Below are positions 1-5,278 of a stretch of DNA of 5,278 nt, piece by piece (positions within the stretch are counted from its first letter, which is position 1; every line of letters starts with the position of its first letter). The position numbers were made by a program, and so were the translations under genes. Source of the DNA: RGIG1934 sp964492545 (lineage in GTDB: Bacteria > Bacillota > Clostridia > Lachnospirales > Lachnospiraceae); assembly GCA_964492545.1 (NCBI GenBank), contig CAZBKO010000128.1, forward strand, positions 1-5,278. The letters are read 5' to 3'. The notes under the pieces were generated by a model. It was not told the DNA's origin, searched no databases, and worked only from the letters and a program-made list of their open reading frames with translations.

Positions 1-2
1 GA

Positions 3-10
3 AGGAAAGA
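3..10 (+). promoter_or_regulatory. Ribosome binding site of the GH31 gene
   Basis: AAGGAAAG ends 5 bases before the ATG at 16, and its AAGGA core ends 8 bases before it. It supports that start codon. The promoter must lie left of the window. Confidence 0.75.
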
Positions 11-15
11 CAACA

Positions 16-2082
16 ATGATAAAAAAATACGTATTTGGAGCACCGTTTAACACAGAGGCGGCAGTTGAAAATATAGAGGCATCACAGGGGAATATGCCAT
101 ATTTTAGCGTAACTGCAGGAGAACAACTAATTCTTAAATATGAGATGGATGAGCGAACATCTATTTATGGACTGGGTGAGAATGTAAGGGGAATTAATAA
201 GCGTGGTAATATTTATGAAAGCTTTTGCAGCGATGATTTTGCGCACACAGAGGACAAGCGCTCGCTGTATGGTGCACATAATTTCTTTGTTGTAGACGGA
301 GAAGAAAGATTCGGAGTATTTGTAGACTACCCGGCAAATGTAATATTTGATTTCGGCTATGAGAAAGTTAACGAGATAGTTATTAGTGCAATGACATCAG
401 ATGCTAATGTGTATATTGTTGAGGCGGATGGCCTAAATGAGATAGTAAGGGAATTTAGACAGCTGATTGGCATGAGTTACATTCCACCAAAGTGGGCATT
501 TGGATTTACCCAGAGCAGATGGGGATATGCCTGCAGACAGGATATTGATGATGTTATTGAGAATTATGAAAAATGCAATATTCCACTTGATGCTGTATAT
601 ATGGACATTGATTATATGGACCACTATAAGGATTTCACGGTGGATGAGGCAAAATTCCCACATTTTAATGATTATGTGAAGGAAGTTAAGAATAAAGGAA
701 TAAGATTGGTTCCAATTATTGATGCTGGTGTAAAAATTGAAAAAGGTTATGACATTTGTGAGGAAGGCGTTAAGAACAATTACTTCTGCAAGGATGAAAA
801 AGGAACTGATTATGTAACTGCTGTATGGCCTGGATTGACGTATTTTCCTGATTTTCTAAACGCAGATGCAAGAAAATGGTTTGGAGATAAGTACAAAACA
901 CTGATAGATGCAGGAATAGAGGGCTTTTGGAATGATATGAATGAGCCTGCTATATTTTATTCGCAGAATGGTTTAGATGAAATATGGGACAGAATAGAGA
1001 AGCTTGATATGAAATCAAAGGATATAGACGAGCTGATGTCTGTACGAGGTCTGTTTGACGGCATCCAAAATAGTAGTAAAGATTACTCGTCATTTTATCA
1101 TAATGTAAATGGTAAGAAGATTAGACATGACAAGGTTCATAATCTTTATGGCTATAATATGACAAGAGCAGCAGGTGAAGCCTTTGACAGAATCAACAGT
1201 GAAAAGAGATATTTGATGTTTTCCAGATCATCTTATATTGGAATGCATAGGTATGGTGGAATCTGGATGGGAGATAACTATTCCTGGTGGTCACATATTT
1301 TACTAAATCTTCAAATGCTTCCATCACTTAATATGTGTGGTTTTTTATATACAGGAGCAGATCTTGGTGGATTTGGAAGTAATGCTTCAAGAGAACTGGT
1401 GCTTAGATGGCTGGAACTAGGTGTATTTACACCGTTATTAAGAAATCATTCGGCAGCAGGGACAAGAGTTCAGGAATGCTATAGATTTGAAAATACGGAT
1501 GAATTTAAGGATATTATTAATCTTAGATATTCGCTGATACCTTATTTGTATAGTGAATATATGAAAGCGGCATTATGCGATGAAATGATGTTTAAACCGT
1601 TGGCATTTGTATATGAAAATGATGACAGAGCTAAGATGGTTGAAGACCAGCTGATGATTGGTGAGGATATAATGATTGCACCGGTTTACACCCAGAATGC
1701 CAGAGGCAGATATGTGTATGTTCCGGAAGAAATGATGTGTGTTACTTTCCCTGAAAGGGCATGTAAGATATATAAAAAGGGCAATTATTTTGTTGACATC
1801 GAGCCACATCAGGTCGTTGTATTTATTAAAAAGAATCATATGATACCTTTATGTGCTCCGGCTAAAAACACAGAAAGTTTGAATGAAAAAGAACTTAGCA
1901 TGCTTGGATACATTGATGGACATACTGAATATGTATTGTACACAGATGACGGATTCTCCAAAGACTATGAGAATCAGGATAATTATATCACCATTACGGC
2001 GGATATTAATATGGATGGAATTGCAGATATTTTCTGTGAACGTGATGATTATGATATTGAAAGGGCAGATTTAGATGACTAA
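16..2082 (+). CDS. GH31 alpha-glucosidase, cytoplasmic (Ro-alphaG1-like)
   Basis: Glycoside hydrolase family 31 retaining exo-alpha-glucosidase, 688 residues, expected to release glucose from the non-reducing ends of imported alpha-gluco-oligosaccharides. Seen: the family signature GFWNDMNEP, with the nucleophile at D307; the acid/base D420 in WMGDN; DIDYMD at 197-202; W169 in QSRWGY; GADLGGF and LLRNHS further on. The order is an N-terminal beta domain (about 1-150), the catalytic barrel with an insert after the nucleophile (about 318-380), then C-terminal beta domains. There is no signal peptide, so it should act in the cytoplasm. From memory it is very like Ruminococcus obeum Ro-alphaG1, an isomaltose-preferring enzyme in which W169 affects linkage preference, so activity on alpha-1,6 links is inferred. 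The start follows AAGGAAAG at 3-10. The C-terminus carries an acidic tail (663-688) that overlaps mnmA by 8 bases. Family call very sure; substrate only moderately. Confidence 0.96.
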   Translation: MIKKYVFGAPFNTEAAVENIEASQGNMPYFSVTAGEQLILKYEMDERTSIYGLGENVRGINKRGNIYESFCSDDFAHTEDKRSLYGAHNFFVVDGEERFGVFVDYPANVIFDFGYEKVNEIVISAMTSDANVYIVEADGLNEIVREFRQLIGMSYIPPKWAFGFTQSRWGYACRQDIDDVIENYEKCNIPLDAVYMDIDYMDHYKDFTVDEAKFPHFNDYVKEVKNKGIRLVPIIDAGVKIEKGYDICEEGVKNNYFCKDEKGTDYVTAVWPGLTYFPDFLNADARKWFGDKYKTLIDAGIEGFWNDMNEPAIFYSQNGLDEIWDRIEKLDMKSKDIDELMSVRGLFDGIQNSSKDYSSFYHNVNGKKIRHDKVHNLYGYNMTRAAGEAFDRINSEKRYLMFSRSSYIGMHRYGGIWMGDNYSWWSHILLNLQMLPSLNMCGFLYTGADLGGFGSNASRELVLRWLELGVFTPLLRNHSAAGTRVQECYRFENTDEFKDIINLRYSLIPYLYSEYMKAALCDEMMFKPLAFVYENDDRAKMVEDQLMIGEDIMIAPVYTQNARGRYVYVPEEMMCVTFPERACKIYKKGNYFVDIEPHQVVVFIKKNHMIPLCAPAKNTESLNEKELSMLGYIDGHTEYVLYTDDGFSKDYENQDNYITITADINMDGIADIFCERDDYDIERADLDD
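2059..2065 (+). promoter_or_regulatory. Ribosome binding site of mnmA inside the GH31 gene
   Basis: GAAAGGG lies 9 bases before the mnmA ATG at 2075, within the last codons of the glucosidase gene. It supports this start and fits translation of mnmA from the same message as the glucosidase. Confidence 0.7.
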
Positions 2083-3151
2083 AAAGAAAGTTGTTGTTGG
2101 AATGTCGGGAGGCGTTGATTCTTCAGTTGCTGCTTATTTACTAAAGGAGCAGGGATATGATGTAATAGGCGTGACTATGCAGATTTGGCAGGATGAGAAA
2201 GAATATATACAAGAACAGGAGGGAGGCTGCTGCGGCCTCTCTGCAGTTGATGATGCCAGAAGGGTTGCCGGAATTCTTGATATACCTTATTATGTTATGA
2301 ATTTTAAGAGGGAATTCAAGGCAAATGTAATGGATTATTTTGTTGGAGAGTATCTTAAGGGAAGAACTCCAAATCCATGTATTGCCTGCAACAGATATGT
2401 TAAGTGGGAATCACTTCTTAAGAGAAGTATGGAAATAGGAGCTGACTATATCGCAACTGGTCACTATGCCAGAATTGATACACTTCCAAATGGAAGGTAT
2501 GCTATTAGAACCTCAGCTACCGCAGCTAAGGACCAGACATATGCACTGTACAATTTGACACAGGAACAGTTGGCAAGAACGCTTATGCCTGTTGGAGAAT
2601 ATACAAAGGATCAGATTAGAAGCATTGCAGAAAAGATTAATCTGAGAGTTGCAAATAAGCCGGACAGTCAGGATATTTGCTTTGTGCCTGATGGTGATTA
2701 TGCAGCATTTATTGAACAGGAAACAGGAACAATAGTAAAGCCTGGTAATTTCGTAGATATCAATGGAAATATTATTGGGAGACATAAGGGCATTATTCAT
2801 TATACTGTTGGTCAGAGAAAAGGCCTAAATTTATCAATGGGACACCCTGTTTTCGTGGTTGCCCTTCGCCCTGAAAGTAATGAAGTAGTAATAGGCGAGG
2901 TCACGGATGTCTTTTCTGAAAAAGTGTACGCTAACAATATTAACTGTATGGGAATTGAAAGCTTTGACGATGAGAAAAGAATGTTAGGTAAAATAAGATA
3001 TTCCCACAGGGGAGCAATGTGTACTGTGAGAAAGACTAAGGATGATATTCTTGAGTGCGTATTTGATGAACCACAGAGAGCAGTTACCCCTGGACAGGCA
3101 CTTGTTTTGTACGATGGTGAGTACGTTATGGGTGGCGGCACAATTATATAG
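2075..3151 (+). CDS. mnmA: tRNA-specific 2-thiouridylase MnmA
   Basis: MnmA activates U34 of tRNA-Lys, -Glu and -Gln with ATP and inserts sulfur to give 2-thiouridine, taking sulfur from a cysteine desulfurase or relay. Its 358 residues are normal for the family. Seen: the ATP-binding PP-loop SGGVDSS at 11-17; ATGHYARI; KDQTYALY; the cysteine motif TPNPCIACN with C102 and C105; SQDICF with C202; GQRKGLNL in the central domain; then the C-terminal beta-barrel. C105 and C202 are 97 residues apart, as are the two catalytic cysteines of the E. coli enzyme (C102 and C199). The extra C52-C53 (GGCCGLSAVDDAR) and the C102xxC105 pair are of the Firmicute type. The ATG lies inside the end of the glucosidase gene, 9 bases after GAAAGGG, which suggests translational coupling. 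No cysteine desulfurase gene is nearby. The frame is intact, with no missing key residue. Confidence 0.98.
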   Translation: MTKKKVVVGMSGGVDSSVAAYLLKEQGYDVIGVTMQIWQDEKEYIQEQEGGCCGLSAVDDARRVAGILDIPYYVMNFKREFKANVMDYFVGEYLKGRTPNPCIACNRYVKWESLLKRSMEIGADYIATGHYARIDTLPNGRYAIRTSATAAKDQTYALYNLTQEQLARTLMPVGEYTKDQIRSIAEKINLRVANKPDSQDICFVPDGDYAAFIEQETGTIVKPGNFVDINGNIIGRHKGIIHYTVGQRKGLNLSMGHPVFVVALRPESNEVVIGEVTDVFSEKVYANNINCMGIESFDDEKRMLGKIRYSHRGAMCTVRKTKDDILECVFDEPQRAVTPGQALVLYDGEYVMGGGTII

Positions 3152-3155
3152 CATC

Positions 3156-3184
3156 TTGTATATATTATTAATTTATGATAAAAT
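3156..3184 (+). promoter_or_regulatory. Candidate sigma-A-type promoter for the GGDEF/EAL gene
   Basis: TTGTAT (3156-3161) and TAAAAT (3179-3184) are separated by 17 bases, the usual spacing. The -10 matches the consensus at 5 of 6 positions, the -35 at only 3 of 6. Transcription would start near 3190-3192 and leave a leader of about 40 bases. The whole gap is AT-rich, so chance matches are likely. An alternative -10, TATAAT at 3184-3189, has no well-spaced -35. The 80-base gap is the largest in the window and the most natural place for a promoter. Confidence 0.4.
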
Positions 3185-3215
3185 ATAATAATTGATACGA
3201 CCGATGAGAAAGTAT

Positions 3216-3221
3216 GGGAGG
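3216..3221 (+). promoter_or_regulatory. Ribosome binding site that decides the GGDEF/EAL start
   Basis: GGGAGG, followed by A, ends 10 bases before the ATG at 3232. The in-frame ATG at 3214-3216 touches this motif and has only weak purine content upstream (GATGAGAAAG), so 3232 is the better start. Confidence 0.75.
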
Positions 3222-3231
3222 ACTTAGTATA

Positions 3232-4668
3232 ATGGTCTTTAACATATACACATTTTGCACTGTTAATAGCCAGACAACATTAACGGATACTTTGAAGGAA
3301 TTGATTACAGAGTATCCTTTCTTTGCGTTGAGAATAGCTATATTATTGATAGTGTTTGTTGGAACTGTAATATTGCTTGCATGTGTTAAATACAAGACAT
3401 ATGTTCATATGGCTACGGATCTTGACAATATAACAGGCTTAGCTAACTGGGACAGATTTAAGATAGAGGCAACATCCATAATTAGCCGGAACAGAGATAA
3501 AAAGTATGCACTTATTCATTTTGATATAGATAAGTTTAAGACAATTAATGATATTTATGGTACAAGTGGTGGTAACAGAATATTAAAGTCCATTGCAATG
3601 GACGTGAAATCTCTTCTCAATTCAGGCGAGATGGTGACGAGAATATATGCTGATGTGTTCTCTATTCTGATTGAATATGTAGATGACAGAGATATTATCG
3701 AAAGATTAGAGTCGTTTGATAATGGAATTAAGGGATGTTCGGTATCGCTTAATATTAATGTTTATTTTGGCGTATATAAGGTTGAAGAAGATATACCAAT
3801 TGATTTAATGTCTGACAGGGCTAATCTTGCCAAACAATCTATTAAAGGCAACACAGTAAGATATTATGCTTTCTTTGACAAGAAGATAAGAGAGAAGGTA
3901 CTTAGAGAGAAGAATATTGAGAATACAATGCATGCAGCACTTGAAGCCGGGGAATTTGTTGCTTATCTTCAGCCTCAGTATTCAACAAGAACAGGAAAGA
4001 TAGTTTCGGCAGAGGCACTTGTAAGATGGAACGACCCTATTCATCAAATAGTTAGCCCCGCAGAATTCATAGATTTATTTGAGAGAAACAAATTCATAAT
4101 TAATCTTGATATGTATATATGGGAACAGGTGTGCAAGCTTCTTAGAAAGTGGATAGATGCAGGAAAAGAACCGATACCTGTCTCAGTGAATGTTTCACCT
4201 GTCCATTTTACAAATGGTGATCTGGTCAATGAGATAACGGAGATTGTGAATAATTACAGAGTCCCTTCTAATCTTATTGAATTGGAAATAACAGAAAGTA
4301 CTTTTGTGGAAGATAAAGAAAATGTAATTAATATTATCGAGAAACTCCATCAGTTGGGCTACAAGATAGCAATGGACGATTTTGGATCAGGATATTCTTC
4401 ACTCAATATGCTGAATGTACTTTCCATTGATGTACTTAAGATTGATAAGGATTTCCTTAGAAATACTGCTGATTCAGAAAAGGGTAAAATAGTAATGCGA
4501 AATGTCATAACAATGGCAAAAGAGCTTAATATGGTTGTTATCACTGAAGGTGTTGAAACAAAGGAACAGTTGGATTTTCTTTTTGAAACGGACTGTGATA
4601 AGATTCAGGGATATTACTATTCTAAACCATTGTCAATTATAGATTTTGAAAATAAATATTATGCGTAA
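3232..4668 (+). CDS. Membrane-anchored EAL-type c-di-GMP phosphodiesterase with degenerate GGDEF domain
   Basis: Predicted to hydrolyse cyclic di-GMP to pGpG at the inner face of the membrane; 478 residues from the chosen start. A short N-terminus (1-29) precedes one membrane segment (about 33-52) followed by lysines, suggesting N-terminus outside. A GGDEF-like domain (about 60-215) keeps DNITGL, the metal-site D98 in FDIDKF and N106, but the GGDEF signature is YADVF (139-143) and GHxxGD is GTSGGN, so cyclase activity should be lost. The EAL domain (about 228-475) has every catalytic residue: E261 (EAL), N320, E352, E355, D382/D383 in DDFGSGYSS, K403, E439 and Q459. Their spacing matches my memory of P. 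aeruginosa RocR to within one residue. The degenerate domain may bind GTP and regulate the EAL domain, as in Caulobacter CC3396 (inference). Its start is set by GGGAGG at 3216; starting at 3214 would add six residues. The sensor gene follows after 26 bases. Confidence 0.93.
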   Translation: MVFNIYTFCTVNSQTTLTDTLKELITEYPFFALRIAILLIVFVGTVILLACVKYKTYVHMATDLDNITGLANWDRFKIEATSIISRNRDKKYALIHFDIDKFKTINDIYGTSGGNRILKSIAMDVKSLLNSGEMVTRIYADVFSILIEYVDDRDIIERLESFDNGIKGCSVSLNINVYFGVYKVEEDIPIDLMSDRANLAKQSIKGNTVRYYAFFDKKIREKVLREKNIENTMHAALEAGEFVAYLQPQYSTRTGKIVSAEALVRWNDPIHQIVSPAEFIDLFERNKFIINLDMYIWEQVCKLLRKWIDAGKEPIPVSVNVSPVHFTNGDLVNEITEIVNNYRVPSNLIELEITESTFVEDKENVINIIEKLHQLGYKIAMDDFGSGYSSLNMLNVLSIDVLKIDKDFLRNTADSEKGKIVMRNVITMAKELNMVVITEGVETKEQLDFLFETDCDKIQGYYYSKPLSIIDFENKYYA

Positions 4669-4677
4669 GTTATTTAG

Positions 4678-4683
4678 AAAGGA
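4678..4683 (+). promoter_or_regulatory. Ribosome binding site of the Cache-like sensor gene
   Basis: AAAGGA ends 11 bases before the ATG at 4695, slightly long spacing. A nearer ATG at 4685 opens only an 8-codon frame, so 4695 is chosen. The 26-base gap to the previous gene contains no terminator, so both are probably on one transcript. Confidence 0.6.
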
Positions 4684-4687
4684 CATG

Positions 4688-4700
4688 CTTCATCATGAAG
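4688..4700 (+). other. Small inverted repeat over the sensor gene start codon
   Basis: CTTCA and TGAAG form a perfect 5-bp stem around a 3-base loop (TCA) that includes the first base of the start codon at 4695. AAGGACA occurs on both sides (4679-4685 and 4699-4705). In RNA the stem could modestly lower initiation, but it is short and may be chance. Confidence 0.3.
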
Positions 4701-5278
4701 GACAAAATTAAAACAATCCTTAGGAAATTTGATTTAAAAATATTAATGTTTGCTATTCTTGTAATATATACAATGATTGTGATTTTGTCATACAGAGGTC
4801 AGATACTTGTAATTAAGGACAAATATATTGATACATATATCAACGATTTGATGGAGGAGAATAACTATAAGGTAGGTTTAAAAATCAACGAGAAATTTAG
4901 TTTGCTTGAAACAGTTGCAAAATGTATGAATGAAGCAGGCTTTGATGATGAAAGCAAGCTTAATGGACTATTGAATGTTCTTTCAAATAATGTGGACAGT
5001 AAGTTTACATTTATGGCATATCCCGATGGAAAAGTTATTGGCAATAACGAAATGTCAAAGAATTTTATGAATGAAGACTATTATATTAAGTCGATGACGG
5101 GTGAGAGAAGAATATCAACAGTTTACGAGAATGATGATTCGGAATATCTTATGTTTGCAGTACCAGTTTATGATGGTGATAATATAATTGCATCATTGCA
5201 GTGTGGATATGATATTTCAGTGTTTTCCAATCTTATTGACAGTAGTGCATTCAACAAAAAGGGTTCAACATTTGTTTC
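4695..5278 (+). CDS. Membrane sensor protein with Cache-like extracytoplasmic domain (N-terminal part, cut by window edge)
   Basis: An open frame of 194 codons plus two bases runs to the end of the window without a stop. A basic N-terminus (KDKIKTILRKFDLK) leads into one membrane segment (about 14-33). A soluble region follows, starting with a charged helical stretch (about 36-90). Residues about 103-180 show the pattern of a double-Cache sensor: a beta strand with PDGKVIG (D111), EDYYIKSM (128-134) like the family's WYxxA helix, then RRISTVYEN, YLMFAVPVYDGDNIIASLQCGYDIS. Such domains bind small ligands outside the cell and signal to a cytoplasmic output domain. That output is not in view. 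The c-di-GMP gene 26 bases upstream makes GGDEF and/or EAL a reasonable guess, but a chemoreceptor or histidine kinase is equally allowed by the visible part. No lipobox or cleavable signal is evident. Confidence 0.85.
   Translation, partial: MKDKIKTILRKFDLKILMFAILVIYTMIVILSYRGQILVIKDKYIDTYINDLMEENNYKVGLKINEKFSLLETVAKCMNEAGFDDESKLNGLLNVLSNNVDSKFTFMAYPDGKVIGNNEMSKNFMNEDYYIKSMTGERRISTVYENDDSEYLMFAVPVYDGDNIIASLQCGYDISVFSNLIDSSAFNKKGSTFV

Noticed and set aside
2002..2028. True dockerin module at the glucosidase C-terminus
   Set aside because: Only one calcium-loop-like motif is present instead of two, the region is too short, and the enzyme has no export signal. It was kept only as a tail worth checking.
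1883..2074. A 63-codon + strand frame near the end of the GH31 gene
   Set aside because: It is out of frame within the glucosidase, shows no motif, and the glucosidase frame is intact through the region.
3164..3192. Inverted repeat ATTATTA/TAATAAT after mnmA as a possible terminator
   Set aside because: The 7-bp stem is all A/T with a 15-base loop and no following T-run, so it would be too weak to terminate. It more likely reflects AT-rich promoter DNA.
3152..3231. Cyclic di-GMP riboswitch before the GGDEF/EAL gene
   Set aside because: The gap is only 80 bases, is AT-rich, and shows none of the conserved GEMM elements or the paired stems of that aptamer.
433..4544. Minus-strand open frames of 61-109 codons inside the GH31, mnmA and EAL genes
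   Set aside because: All lie opposite well-supported coding sequence, lack family motifs and have unusual composition, so they are shadow frames.
4685..4711. Eight-codon frame starting at the ATG at 4685 as a leader peptide
   Set aside because: It begins one base after AAAGGA's following C, far too close for initiation, and has no recognisable peptide pattern.

Overview
The window holds four genes, all on the + strand and closely packed: a GH31 alpha-glucosidase, the tRNA thiolase MnmA, a membrane-anchored degenerate-GGDEF/EAL protein, and the N-terminal part of a membrane sensor protein that runs off the right edge. The DNA is AT-rich, arginine codons are mostly AGA/AGG, and every gene has a purine-rich ribosome binding site. 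From memory, the GH31 protein closely resembles the alpha-glucosidase Ro-alphaG1 of Ruminococcus (Blautia) obeum. The MnmA is of the clostridial cysteine-rich kind. Together these suggest a Lachnospiraceae-type gut or rumen Firmicute (Butyrivibrio/Roseburia/Blautia group). This placement is an inference.

Layout. Bases 16-2082 encode the cytoplasmic alpha-glucosidase, and its last 8 bases overlap the start of mnmA (2075-3151), so the two are probably cotranscribed and translationally coupled. An 80-base AT-rich gap (3152-3231) holds a plausible sigma-A-type promoter and no convincing terminator. A second likely transcription unit follows. Its first gene, an EAL phosphodiesterase with a non-functional GGDEF domain, is best started at 3232 rather than at the upstream in-frame ATG at 3214, because that ATG lies at the ribosome binding site. 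Only 26 bases later, at 4695, begins a protein with one membrane segment and a Cache-like extracytoplasmic sensor domain. Its output domain lies beyond the window. No stretch longer than 80 bases lacks a gene.

The first pair joins intracellular alpha-glucoside breakdown to tRNA wobble thiolation, with no obvious functional link beyond shared expression. The second pair looks like a small signalling module in which the EAL protein would degrade cyclic di-GMP and the neighbour would sense an external ligand. I saw no mobile element, CRISPR array, RNA gene or clearly novel system. The points most worth checking are the residue-by-residue degeneration of the GGDEF domain beside a complete EAL active site, the acidic calcium-loop-like tail of the glucosidase, and the cysteine set of MnmA.
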